From the NCBI RefSeq assembly GCF_009498455.1, contig NZ_CP045644.1, positions 930,001 through 994,000 on the forward strand: DNA of 64,000 bases, written 5' to 3'. A program made the position numbers and the translations under genes. A model generated the notes under the pieces. The model did not search any database. It saw only the letters and a list, made by a program, of their open reading frames with translations, and was not told the DNA's origin. The DNA comes from Variovorax paradoxus. GTDB lineage: Bacteria; Pseudomonadota; Gammaproteobacteria; Burkholderiales; Burkholderiaceae_C. Positions 1 through 8,451 of this stretch are shown here, piece by piece; the first letter of the stretch is position 1; each line of letters opens with the position of its first letter.

Positions 1-2
1 CC

Positions 3-2033
3 TCATGGCCGCGCCCCACCGTCTGCCGTGCCGACGCTGCTGCTGCCGCTCCTGCGCAGCAAGGCCGCGAACACCTGGCGCTCGCCGCTGGCGGCCGGTG
101 GCTGGCCGCCGCGCACGCGCACTTCCGACACATCGGCCTGCGCCGCGGTGGCCACGCCGAACAGGCGCGGCGCGCTGTGGGGCGCGGCCGGCACGGCCAT
201 GACGAGCAGGCGCGCCTCGCCGGCCGTGTCGAGCCAGGGCAGATCGAAACGCTTGACCGCCGGCTGCTCGGGCGTGCCGCGCTTGAAGCGGTTGGTTTCG
301 CCGGCCCCGTCGGGGTACACCGCCTGCAGCGCGCCGCGCGCGTCGATGCCGGTGATGACGAGGTCGAGCGAACGGCCGCTGGTGTTGCGCACGTTCAGGC
401 GCACACGCTCGCCCGTACGCAGTTCAGGCAATGCAGGCAGCACGCTCGCGGCCTCGGCGACCGGCACGCTGCGCAGCTGCCGGTCGGCGCTCCAGACTTC
501 GAGCGCCGCATCGAAACCGTCGAGCTGGCCGCCCTTCGCATGGGCCTGCAACTGGGCCAGCCACTTGAGCTGCGCCAGGGCCTGGAGGCGGCGGCGCAGC
601 GCGGCCACGTCGGGCACCACGACAGCCGAAGCGGCAGTGCCGAACACGGGCGCGAGCGCTTCGAGGCGATGGCCCGCGGGGCCGAGGTCGGTCCAGCGCA
701 CGTCGGCGCTCGCGGGGTCGTCGGCCATGCGGATCGCGGCCGGGTAGTCGAGGCTCAGGCCGGCGGGCAACGGCTTGTCGGCGCGCACGCGCAGTGCCGT
801 CGCAGCCGGTTCGGTGACCGGCGTGACGCTCCAGAACGCGCTGCCCGGCAGGTCTTTCAACGCCGCGGGCACGGCGAGCCACGCGCCGCCGAGCTTGATC
901 TGCGCGATGGCGGCCGGTGCGCGGCGCACGGTGCCGTCGTCGAGCGTCGCGAGCACGCGCACCTCCTGTTGCGCTGTCAGGCCGTCGAGCAGGCCGGCCT
1001 TGACGGCCAGGCTGTCGCCGCTGCGCTGCGCGCTCCACACAGGCCGCGTGGACGCGGGCGCGCCGCTGTTGGCAAACAGCGGCGCATCGAGGTTGCCCTC
1101 GGCCACGGGCGACGGCAGCTCGCGCGTGGGAAAGCGCTGCGCGAGCTCGTCGATGACCGGCGGGTACAGCGCGAGCACGCCGTCGAACAGGTCGCGCCAG
1201 GTGGCGGGCTTGCGCGCCAGCGACTCGACCAAGGCCCAGGTCAAGAGGCCCTGCGGCCGGGCGCTGCGCGCCTTGCGCGGCAGGCGCAGCTCGGGCGTGA
1301 TCTGGTGGCTTTCGGATGCGAACAGCGCCACGTAGCGGGCGCGCGGTACGGCATCGTTCACTACCGGCGGAGACAGGGACCGTGCGGTCGATGCACCACT
1401 CGTGAGCTGCGTCGTGCGCAGGCCGCGCCATCGCACCTCGTCATCGGCCGGGCCTTCGGCGGTCGCGGGCGCATCGCCGGTGCCGCGTGTCATGGAGTTG
1501 GCGGAGCAGGTGTCGAACACCGAGGCGACAAACACGTTCTTCGCGAGGAAGGCCTGGATCCAGGCGTCGAAGTCGACATCGCGCAGGTCGCCGCTGAGTG
1601 CGGCATCGGTGCCGAGCGTGCCGCGCACGTCGCGCGCGAGGAAGTTCTCGGACAGGCCGTCGGGCTCCTGGTAGCGCTTGGCCACGTCGCGCAGGCGCGT
1701 GCCGTGGCCGGAGAAATACAGCAGCACGAAATCGCCGCTGGCCGACCGGGCGAGCAGCCGCGCCAGCGCCTCGTGGATGGCCTGTGATTCGGGCAGCGCG
1801 GCGCCGGGCACGCCGTCGGCGAGCACGGCGATGTCGGGCGCGGTGAAGCCCTGCTTCAGCAGGGCATCGCGCATGAGCATCACGTCGTTGCGCGGTGCCT
1901 GCAGCCACAGGGTTTGCGGCTGGTTGACGAGTTCGGAGACGCCGACGAGCAGGGCGCGCTGTGCGGCGAAGGCGGTGCTGGTGCAGACGAGCAGCGCCAG
2001 CATCCACAGCACCTGCAAACCGAGCACCCGCAT
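3..2033 (-). CDS. Exported caspase-family (C14) protease-like protein
   Basis: This 676-aa protein has an N-terminal signal peptide (hydrophobic core at residues 8-20, ending TAFA) and then a caspase-fold domain. The expected dyad is visible: His110 in YFSGHG and Cys176 in FDTCSA. The C-terminal third (about residues 490-650) resembles DUF4384, with GERVRLNV and a YPDGAGE stretch. Caspase-like C14 proteins cleave after Arg/Lys or Asp and are often used in signalling. The start chosen is the ATG that gives a clean signal peptide; an ATG ten codons further in is possible. That first ATG lies inside the 5'-flanking tandem repeat, so the repeat abuts or supplies the start region. It follows an anti-sigma-like and a sigma-like gene on the same strand, separated by the repeat. 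Substrate is unknown; periplasmic location is inferred from the signal peptide. Confidence 0.8.
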   Translation of the reverse strand: MRVLGLQVLWMLALLVCTSTAFAAQRALLVGVSELVNQPQTLWLQAPRNDVMLMRDALLKQGFTAPDIAVLADGVPGAALPESQAIHEALARLLARSASGDFVLLYFSGHGTRLRDVAKRYQEPDGLSENFLARDVRGTLGTDAALSGDLRDVDFDAWIQAFLAKNVFVASVFDTCSANSMTRGTGDAPATAEGPADDEVRWRGLRTTQLTSGASTARSLSPPVVNDAVPRARYVALFASESHQITPELRLPRKARSARPQGLLTWALVESLARKPATWRDLFDGVLALYPPVIDELAQRFPTRELPSPVAEGNLDAPLFANSGAPASTRPVWSAQRSGDSLAVKAGLLDGLTAQQEVRVLATLDDGTVRRAPAAIAQIKLGGAWLAVPAALKDLPGSAFWSVTPVTEPAATALRVRADKPLPAGLSLDYPAAIRMADDPASADVRWTDLGPAGHRLEALAPVFGTAASAVVVPDVAALRRRLQALAQLKWLAQLQAHAKGGQLDGFDAALEVWSADRQLRSVPVAEAASVLPALPELRTGERVRLNVRNTSGRSLDLVITGIDARGALQAVYPDGAGETNRFKRGTPEQPAVKRFDLPWLDTAGEARLLVMAVPAAPHSAPRLFGVATAAQADVSEVRVRGGQPPAASGERQVFAALLRRSGSSSVGTADGGARP

Positions 2034-2370
2034 CGCTCCTTCCCCCGCTGGGGGAAGGCTGGGATGGGGGCAGGCAGAGCGCCCGACGGATGCGCCGCTT
2101 GCCCCACCCTGCCCTCCCCAGAGGGAGGGATGCACCCGCATCGCCCCTTCCCCGCTGGGGAAGGCTGGGATGGGGGCAGGCAGAGCGCCCGACGGATGCG
2201 CCGCTTGCCCCCACCCCTGCCCTCCCCGGAAGGGGAGGGAGAAAGGCAGCGGATGCACCCGCATCGCTCCTTCCCCGTTGGGGAAGGCTGGGATGGGGCG
2301 GGCAGAGCGCGCGATGGATGCGCCGCTTGCCCCACCCTGCCCTCCCCAGCGGGGAGGGAGAAAGACGGGG
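2022..2370. repeat. Three imperfect tandem repeats of ~110-125 bp with REP-like hairpins
   Basis: Three near-copies lie head to tail at about 2022-2128, 2129-2253 and 2254-2370. Each starts near CACCCGCATCG, contains the palindrome CCTTCCCC-GC-TGGGGAAGG, then a conserved GATGCGCCGCTTGCCCC block, and ends in a second palindromic CCCTCCCC...GGGGAGGG segment. This fills the gap between the anti-sigma-like gene and the caspase gene, and the first copy includes the caspase start codon. No coding function is apparent. Such units resemble the REP/BIME elements that lie between genes, where they can end transcription or stabilise mRNA. Confidence 0.8.
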
Positions 2371-2385
2371 GGCGCGCGGCGCGTG

Positions 2386-3522
2386 TCATCGCTGCTCCGA
2401 AGCCGGCCCAGCCGATGCGACCAAGGGCGACGACGCGAGCACCGACAGCCCACCCACCGGATCGGCCACGCGCAGCCGCCAGACACCGTTCGCATCCGGC
2501 CCGCCGACCACCTCGGCCGACATCGTGCGCAACAAGCGGTCGGCTTCATCGATCCGCACGCCGTCTTTCCAGCGCACGACCAGATTCGCCTGCGCCGCAA
2601 CCGGCGCCACAGGCACCGAGCGAAAACGCACCTCGTCGTCTTCCGCCGTACCGCGCCCGCTGATGAGCCCCACGTTCTGGATCACCGCGAACAGCGCCAC
2701 CGCCGCAAACGCCGGACGCGCCCAGCCTTCGGCGCCGAACCAACGTCGGATGCTTCCCCACCAGCCGTCTTCGGGCCGCGGCAACGGCCGGGCGGGCGAT
2801 GGCGACGGTGCGGCGGGCGTTTCTTCCTGCGGTTGCGCCGGCGCACGACCGAGTTGCAAACCCGCATCGCGGTACAGCGCCTGGTAATCGACACGCGGGT
2901 CTTGCGGCCCGAGCGGCGTGCCCGACAGCACCGAGAACGCACCGCCCACGGCACGCAACGCAATGCGCCCAGGCTCCGGTGCAATGGCCGACGCCGCGTG
3001 CGCGGCCCATTCATCATGCACCGCGCGGATCGCGGCGAGCCGCGTGGCCGACACCTCGCCGAGCACGCGCGCGGCCAGATGCGGGCTGGGTTCGAGCGTG
3101 AGCACGTTCCACGCCTGGACCACGCCGAACATCGGCTCGAAGGGCTCGTCGTCGGGCTCCAGCAACACGTCGAAGTCCGAAGCCCAGTCGGGCTCGCCGG
3201 CGGCCATCCAGCCCTGCCAGAGGTCGCCATGGATGCAGCGGTCGAGCAGCACGCCGAGCAGGCGCCCGTCGTGCACCACGCTCACAAGGCGGCCCGGCGC
3301 CCAGCGCGCAGTGAAGGCGCGCCGGGCGACAGCCTCGCGGCGCCGGGCCAATTCGGTCAAGGGGAGCAGCAGATCCGACACGACGGGCGTGCCCGCGCCT
3401 GCGCTGCTGCTGCTGTGCGGCATCGCGACGGTGGCAACGCCGGGTGGCGCGTCTCCCGGCGGTGCGCCGGTTTCGAACGCATGGCGGATCACGCTGAGCG
3501 GGGGCCAGAGGTCGGTGGTCAT
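2386..3522 (-). CDS. Anti-sigma-factor-like single-pass membrane protein
   Basis: This 378-aa protein has a long N-terminal cytoplasmic part, a Pro-rich linker (about 235-252), one membrane segment (about 268-286) and a short C-terminal domain. The C-terminal domain (LVVRWKDG...DEADRLLR...VVGGPDANGVWRLRV) matches the layout of the periplasmic tail of many anti-sigma and FecR-like regulators: a beta strand, a helix, then VVGGP and RLRV. No zinc-binding anti-sigma HxxxCxxC motif is seen. Its start is 27 nt after the stop of the sigma-like gene, so the two are probably cotranscribed. I infer an anti-sigma role from topology and pairing; it could instead be an unrelated membrane protein. Confidence 0.5.
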   Translation of the reverse strand: MTTDLWPPLSVIRHAFETGAPPGDAPPGVATVAMPHSSSSAGAGTPVVSDLLLPLTELARRREAVARRAFTARWAPGRLVSVVHDGRLLGVLLDRCIHGDLWQGWMAAGEPDWASDFDVLLEPDDEPFEPMFGVVQAWNVLTLEPSPHLAARVLGEVSATRLAAIRAVHDEWAAHAASAIAPEPGRIALRAVGGAFSVLSGTPLGPQDPRVDYQALYRDAGLQLGRAPAQPQEETPAAPSPSPARPLPRPEDGWWGSIRRWFGAEGWARPAFAAVALFAVIQNVGLISGRGTAEDDEVRFRSVPVAPVAAQANLVVRWKDGVRIDEADRLLRTMSAEVVGGPDANGVWRLRVADPVGGLSVLASSPLVASAGPASEQR

Positions 3523-3549
3523 GGCGTCTGTTCCTGAATGGCTATGTCT

Positions 3550-4299
3550 TCAGACATAAGACGCTTCAGCCCCGAGGATTTTGAAAACCTGCAGGATCGC
3601 CGCCATGTTGTCCGCCTCGATGGCGATGCCCAGGGTCTGGCCGATCCAGCTGCCGATGCGGGTCTGCGCATAGCCGGCGCCCAGCCCTTCACGCTTGTGC
3701 ACGAGGCCCAGCCGCCCGGCGCGGTAGTGGTACGAGGCAATGGCGTGGCGCGAGGCGATGCCCGACAGCCCGCCCTCGGCCTCCTGCCCGAAGCCCTCGC
3801 ACAGCAGGATGCGCTCGGGCTCGGGCAGCCCGGCAATGAAGGCGCGCGCCGCCAGCTGCACGGCCTGTGCGCTGAGGCCGTGCTCGGCCAGGCAACCGTC
3901 GAGGTCTTCGCCCGGGCCGAGTTCGTCTTCGAGCTGGGCCTCGGTGATCTGGTCGCCGATGGAGACCTTGCGGCGGAACGCGCTGGCGCGCGTGCAGTCG
4001 ATGAGGTAGCGGCGAAAGTACGCGCACAGCGCGAAGGCGGTCGACGGTGCGCTGTGGCCGGCGCGCTCTTCCGATTCATCAGGGTCGGCATCGAGCCGCA
4101 GCACCTTCACGTAGATGAACTGCGCCACCAGCTCCTGCCGCCCCTCGCCCAGCACCTGCAGCTCGGGCGGGTTGCAGGCCACGAGCGCATCGCCCACGAT
4201 GCGGTACATGGTGCCCATGTCGTTCGAGGACAGCGTCTGCCGGCGCCGCCAGAGGCGGACGAGTTCAGAGCTCTCTGCGGACGAAAGGGTTTCCTGCAT
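3550..4299 (-). CDS. Sigma-70-like transcription factor (putative)
   Basis: This 249-aa protein has a helical N-terminal half containing FALCAYFRRYLIDCTRAS, reminiscent of sigma region 2. The C-terminal half begins LPEPERILLCEGF and continues with a helix-turn-helix-like segment (GIASRHAIASYHYRAGRLGL) resembling sigma region 4. ECF sigma factors are usually shorter (about 180-200 aa), so this is a divergent member at best. It lies 30 nt downstream of mltA and just upstream of the anti-sigma-like gene, an order typical of sigma/anti-sigma pairs. The assignment rests on these fragments and on context. Confidence 0.5.
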   Translation of the reverse strand: MQETLSSAESSELVRLWRRRQTLSSNDMGTMYRIVGDALVACNPPELQVLGEGRQELVAQFIYVKVLRLDADPDESEERAGHSAPSTAFALCAYFRRYLIDCTRASAFRRKVSIGDQITEAQLEDELGPGEDLDGCLAEHGLSAQAVQLAARAFIAGLPEPERILLCEGFGQEAEGGLSGIASRHAIASYHYRAGRLGLVHKREGLGAGYAQTRIGSWIGQTLGIAIEADNMAAILQVFKILGAEASYV

Positions 4300-4329
4300 G
4301 AAGGGCCAAGGGGTTCGAAAAAAGTGAGG

Positions 4330-5913
4330 TCAGTCGTCGACGCAGACGCCCTCGGTCGGCACCAGGCACTGCGGCAGGTTGGCGCCGACCGGGCCGCCGC
4401 GCGTGCGGATCGCACCCGACACCGCCGCCTGCGCCACGGCAAGGCCACGCGGCAGAAGAATCCACAGCTGCCCGCGCTCCTTCATGCGGCGCGCGTTGGT
4501 CGCAGCCTGCTGGCCGTTGCCGAAGAAGTAGTCGGCCCGCACCGCGCCGCGGATCGCGCCGCCGGTGTCCTGCGCGATGGTCAGGCGCTGCATGGGCGCG
4601 CCGCTGCCAGGCGTGCGTGTCGACACGAACACCGGGTAGCCCAGCGGCGTGCTGCGCGGATCGACCGCGATCGAGCGACCGGCCGACAGCGGCACGCCGA
4701 AGGCGCCCACCGGACCGCCCGCGGGCGAGGTCGATTCCTTGAAGAACACGTAGCTCGGGTCCTTGATGCCGGAGCCGGCCACCGCGCCCGCCGTGCGACG
4801 GCCCGGCACCACCACCGCGCCGCTGGCCGTGGGCCGTGCCAGCGTGAAGCCGCGCGTGCGGATCACGCTGCTGTCGACGGCGCCCGTGTCTTCGTCGTCG
4901 CCGTCGTCCAGCGTCAGCTCGAGCGAATCGCCGCGCACCTTCACGGCGCTGCGCGGCTTGCCATTGGCGGCCTGCGCGATGGTCGGGCGGAAGGGCTGGC
5001 CGTTCTGCTCGGCGTACGCCACGCGCACGACTTCGCCGCTGGGCAGCTTGATGCGGCCCGAGCCCTGGATCTGCATCTCGTACAGCGCCGTGGCGCTGCT
5101 CACGAAGGCCAGCACCTTGGCGTTGGGCGCGCCCTTGGTCTCGATCTCTTCGCGCGTGTAGTACGGCAGCAGGCGCTTGCCGTCGATGCGCAGGCGCACC
5201 TTGCGGTCGAGCGTGTCGCGGGTGATGGCCGAGAGGTCGAGCGCATAGAGGCCGGGCGCGCCCATGTCGCGCGTGCTGAGGCCGCTTTGCACGATCACGT
5301 TGCGGCCCTCGACCTTGGCGGCCACCGTGCCGCTGCCGGCCGGGAGCTTGCGTGCATCGACGAACAGCATGTCCTCGGGCTGGCCGTACACCGGGTAGAT
5401 GAACGGCGCAACGTAGGTGCGGCTGCCCGCGATCTCGGGCTCGAAATAACCGGTGACCACGCCGTCGGGCTTGCGGTCGTCGTCGCGGATCTGGTAGGCC
5501 GAGAACTCGCGCTCGAAGAAGCCGCGGATCGCCTGCGTGCTCTTGCCGTCGACCTTCAGCGCGCGGTCGCACACGTCCTTCCACTCGGCGCCGCGGCCGT
5601 TGAGCACCCTGCAGCTGCCCAGAAACGCCGGCCAGCTTTCCGAGAAGTCGTCGCGCGCCCAGCCCGGCACGGCGTCGAAGCCGACCGAGGTGTAGGTGGC
5701 GAGCTGGGTCGAGAAGGTCCGCGCCTGCCCGGCCACGCTGCCGCCCGTGGGACGGGGTGCGGCAGGTGCCGTGTCGGTCGCGGTGGTCGTGGGAGCGGCG
5801 CTGCTCGCGGCGGGCGGCGGCGTGTTGGCGCAAGCGGCCAGCAGCGCCAGCGCGACCACGGCGGCCGTGCGGCAGAGGGGGAGCGCAAAGTGCGGCGACG
5901 GTGACGTGTGCAT
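4330..5913 (-). CDS. mltA: Membrane-bound lytic murein transglycosylase A
   Basis: This 527-aa lipoprotein cuts the MurNAc-GlcNAc bonds of peptidoglycan to give 1,6-anhydromuramyl ends. The signal peptide ends in a lipobox (LLAAC, lipidated Cys28). The MltA domain is recognisable from VVTGYFEPEIAGS and YALQ-type text here read as LYEMQIQGSGRI. The C-terminal 3D domain carries AQDTGGAIRG followed by RADYFFG, which includes the catalytic Asp. The start is fixed by a good GGAG Shine-Dalgarno upstream of the ATG at 5913; in-frame codons further upstream lack one. It is longer than E. coli MltA (365 aa), mainly through an Ala/Pro/Thr-rich linker and internal loops. It lies between the T6SS kinase and the sigma-like gene on the same strand. 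Confidence 0.93.
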   Translation of the reverse strand: MHTSPSPHFALPLCRTAAVVALALLAACANTPPPAASSAAPTTTATDTAPAAPRPTGGSVAGQARTFSTQLATYTSVGFDAVPGWARDDFSESWPAFLGSCRVLNGRGAEWKDVCDRALKVDGKSTQAIRGFFEREFSAYQIRDDDRKPDGVVTGYFEPEIAGSRTYVAPFIYPVYGQPEDMLFVDARKLPAGSGTVAAKVEGRNVIVQSGLSTRDMGAPGLYALDLSAITRDTLDRKVRLRIDGKRLLPYYTREEIETKGAPNAKVLAFVSSATALYEMQIQGSGRIKLPSGEVVRVAYAEQNGQPFRPTIAQAANGKPRSAVKVRGDSLELTLDDGDDEDTGAVDSSVIRTRGFTLARPTASGAVVVPGRRTAGAVAGSGIKDPSYVFFKESTSPAGGPVGAFGVPLSAGRSIAVDPRSTPLGYPVFVSTRTPGSGAPMQRLTIAQDTGGAIRGAVRADYFFGNGQQAATNARRMKERGQLWILLPRGLAVAQAAVSGAIRTRGGPVGANLPQCLVPTEGVCVDD

Positions 5914-5972
5914 GAGAGTCTCCTGGTCGTGTCGTGGAATGGGGCCGAAAGCGGCCGACGCTCTACAGACGA

Positions 5973-6495
5973 TTACTTCTCGACGATTTTGAAATTCGCG
6001 ACGCCATAGACGTCGTTGCACGGCGTGGCGCCCGGCGCGCAGACCGGCTTGCCCAGCAACGGCGACGGCCCGGTGCCGCGTGTGGCCTCGAGTGCCGAGA
6101 GCACCGGCAGCGGGAACTGCGGGAACACGCCTTCGTTCTGCACGCCCGAGGCGCCGAAGTCGCGCTCGTGCTCGCTCACGAGCACCGCGAACTGGTTGGT
6201 GCCGGCCGGCCCGCCGGCGTCCATCGGCCAGGAGGCGCGCGGCAGCGCGAGCGCGGCGTTGGCGGTGATCTTGTTGTACTTGTCGAGCAGGTTCGGGAAC
6301 AGCAGGAACATCTCGCCGCCGCTGGACAGCAGGAACACGTAGACGAAACCGTCGCGCTTGCTGCGCACCTCGAAGGCCAGCTTGTCCTTGCCGATGGCGA
6401 CCTCGGCCTTCTTCGGCGTGGCCGTGACTTCGAAGCCCGGGGCGGCGCCGGTCGCCAGGGATTGCAGCGATTCAACGGGGTGCGTGGCTTCGGGG
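5973..6495 (-). pseudogene. Displaced DUF4384-like C-terminal domain of the kinase gene
   Basis: After the kinase frame runs into TGA at 6474-6472, the +1 frame continues for ~165 codons with a coherent domain. It begins at PEATHPVESLQSL and includes FEVRSKRDGFVYVFLLSSGG and MFLLFPN, the hallmark text of DUF4384. The frame change falls at the CCCC run at 6495-6492 (GGGG on the plus strand), just after a Pro-rich linker. Removing one base there joins kinase, membrane segment and this domain into a 640-aa protein. The domain has no obvious start codon or ribosome-binding site of its own. It is either a sequencing or assembly error, a recent frameshift, or a slippage site. Confidence 0.75.
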
Positions 6496-7896
6496 CGGTG
6501 GAGGTGGAGGCGGTGGTGGGGCCTCGGCGACCTGGGTGGAGGTGTCGGGCGGTGGTGCGGGTGTGGCGGTTTGCGCCGTCTTGCCCGCATCGCCTTCGCC
6601 GCCCGAGCGGCCGAGGAACCACCAACCGCCGCCCGCTGCAACGACCAGCACGGCGGCGGCGACTGCGCCGAGGACGGCTTTGTTGCTGCCGCCGCTCTTG
6701 CTCGTAGAGACAGATGCCTTCGCGGCGATGGGCTTCGGCATGTGGGCCGTGCCGATCACGGTGGGTGCATCGGCACCCGACTGACTGCTTCGTGCACCCG
6801 ACGGTGGCAAGGTGCGCGGCGTGGGCGCGATGCTGTGACCGACCTCGAGGCCCAATGCCGCGCGCAACTCGGCCATCGACTGGGGTCGCGCTTCGGGCCG
6901 CACGCCCAGGCCCGCATCGATGGCTGCGAGCAGCCGGTCGCTGTAGCGCTGGCGCAGGATGTCGTTGCCCGCGAGCGGCACGTAGCTGTCGGACAGCAGC
7001 CGCGCCACCGACGGCGGCGGCGCACGGCCGCACACGGCCACGTGCATCACGGCGGCGAGTGCGTAGACGTCGGTCCACGCACCTTGCGACATGTCGGGCA
7101 TCTCGGCGTACTGCTCGATGGGGGCGTAGCCGGGCTTGAGGATGACGGTGATCGCCTGCGTCTTGTCGGTGATCACGCGGCGCGCGGCGCCGAAATCGAG
7201 CACCACGGGGCGGCCGGAGCCTTCGAGCAGGATGATGTTGTCGGGGGCGATGTCGCGGTGGTAGCAGTTGGCGCTGTGCATCACGGCGAGGGCCTGCGTG
7301 ACGCCGTCCATGATGCGGGTGAGCCAGGCTTCGTCGACGCCTGCCGGGATCGCTACGAGTGCCTCTCGCAAGGTGTCGCCCTTGTAGAAGGGCATGACCA
7401 TGTAGGTGGTGCCCTTTTCTTGCCAGAAGCGGTAGACCTTGAGGAGGGACGGGTGGTCGAACTGGGCGAGGAGGCGGGCTTCGTTGATGAAGCTGCGCAT
7501 GCCCAGGTCGAAGGTTTCTCTGTGTCTTTCTGAGAGGGGGACTACGGTGCCGTCTTGCTGTCTTGTGGATAGCGAGGTTGGGAGGTATTCCTTGATGGCT
7601 ACTACGCGCTCTAGCGTGTGGTCCCAGGCTTCGTAGACGACGCCGAAGCCGCCTTGGCCGACTACTCGGGTGACTTCGAATTCGGCGAGGCGGCTGCCTA
7701 CGGGGAGGAGGCCTGCGTCGTGGGTTGCGGTTGCTGGGCTGGTGACTGGGGTGCCTGAGGCTGTGGTGAAGCCGCCGGCAGTGATGACTGTGGCGCCTGT
7801 GTCGGTGCTTGCGTTGTCACTGTTGCCCGTGAGGGGCACGGGGCGGGAGACGACTCGGGTGCGGTCGTCTTCCGGGGGAAGGGCGTTGTCGGTCAT
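6472..7896 (-). CDS. T6SS-associated Ser/Thr protein kinase (PpkA-like), truncated by frameshift
   Basis: This 474-aa product carries a complete eukaryotic-like kinase domain (about residues 70-350). Visible motifs are GQGGFG (80-85), the VAIKE lysine (102), HRDIAPDN (213-220) and DFG (234-236), so it looks active. A membrane segment follows at 407-428, then a Pro-rich linker that runs out of frame; the periplasmic DUF4384-like sensor part continues in the next frame. PpkA kinases phosphorylate Fha1 or TagF-linked partners to switch on T6SS firing. It lies downstream of tssK-tssL-tssM-tagF on the same strand, but a large inverted repeat starts 35 bp upstream of its ATG, so it may have its own promoter or depend on read-through. 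Confidence 0.85.
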   Translation of the reverse strand: MTDNALPPEDDRTRVVSRPVPLTGNSDNASTDTGATVITAGGFTTASGTPVTSPATATHDAGLLPVGSRLAEFEVTRVVGQGGFGVVYEAWDHTLERVVAIKEYLPTSLSTRQQDGTVVPLSERHRETFDLGMRSFINEARLLAQFDHPSLLKVYRFWQEKGTTYMVMPFYKGDTLREALVAIPAGVDEAWLTRIMDGVTQALAVMHSANCYHRDIAPDNIILLEGSGRPVVLDFGAARRVITDKTQAITVILKPGYAPIEQYAEMPDMSQGAWTDVYALAAVMHVAVCGRAPPPSVARLLSDSYVPLAGNDILRQRYSDRLLAAIDAGLGVRPEARPQSMAELRAALGLEVGHSIAPTPRTLPPSGARSSQSGADAPTVIGTAHMPKPIAAKASVSTSKSGGSNKAVLGAVAAAVLVVAAGGGWWFLGRSGGEGDAGKTAQTATPAPPPDTSTQVAEAPPPPPPPPPRSHAPR

Positions 7897-7930
7897 TGAC
7901 CTGCTCCTGCTAGGTGAACGCCGTTTTGGG

Positions 7931-8190
7931 TTTGCTTTCCGAGGCCGGGTCTCGCCCCGGCGGGCGACCTACTTTTCTTTGCTTCGCCAAAGAAACGTAG
8001 GCAAAAGAAAGGCGACCCTGCTGTCTGCGTCCCTGCGCTTCGCTGCGGGCAACCTGCGGTGCTCACGTTTCGCGGGGTCTCGCCCAAACTCGCTTCGCTC
8101 AAACAAGGGCGAGCCCTGATCCGCGAAACGCTGCGCTCCTCGGCGCATACAGAAGGGCTTTGGGGTCCAGCAGGCCTTCGCTTCGCTCGG
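7931..8190. repeat. Left arm of nested inverted repeat (~255 bp)
   Basis: The segment starts TTTGCTTTCCGAGGCCGGG and runs to about GAAGGGCTTTGGGGTCC. It is a strong inverted match to 8452-8692. It contains internal short palindromes, such as CTTTGCTTCGCCAAAG, and the motif TCGCTTCGCTC. It occupies the gap directly upstream of the kinase start. No transposase is present. It looks like an interspersed non-coding element, of the type scattered through Comamonadaceae genomes. Confidence 0.8.
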
Positions 8191-8277
8191 CCAGCCCACG
8201 GGCCTTCGCTTCGCTCGGCGGGGATGGGCGCCTCTGGGCTTGAAGACACGCCGGGCTTCGCTTCGCCGTTTGACTGG

Positions 8278-8392
8278 CACCCTCTCCCTCTGGGAGAGGG
8301 TTGGGGTGAGGGCCGACGGCACGGAAACATCGCCTGGCCCGCACAAAGGCCGATGCCCTCACCCCCGCCCTCTCCCCAAGGAGAGAGGGAGC
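8278..8392. repeat. Inner inverted REP pair inside the larger inverted repeat
   Basis: CCCTCTCCCTCTGGGAGAGGGTTGG (from 8279) and its inverted counterpart CCCTCACCCCCGCCCTCTCCCC followed by AAGGAGAGAGGG (8354-8392) face each other across ~40 bp. Each is itself a hairpin (CCCTCTCC...GGGAGAGGG). The pair lies midway between the two 255-bp arms, giving a palindrome within a palindrome. No gene is seen here. Confidence 0.75.
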
Positions 8393-8451
8393 AAGTCCCG
8401 CCGAGCGCAGCGAAGGCCCGATCCCAAGCCGAGCGAAGCGACGGCCCGTCC

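Noticed and set aside
2022..2370. Possible CRISPR array
   Set aside because: Units are contiguous ~110-bp copies without unique spacers, and no cas genes are present.
2034..2600. N-terminal extension of the caspase frame through the tandem repeats
   Set aside because: The residues are translated repeat (APIPAFPSGEGAM-like) and would block the signal peptide.
3538..5904. 788-codon open frame on the plus strand opposite the sigma-like gene and mltA
   Set aside because: Antisense shadow with no domain and repetitive Arg/Ala/His composition; mltA on the other strand is certain.
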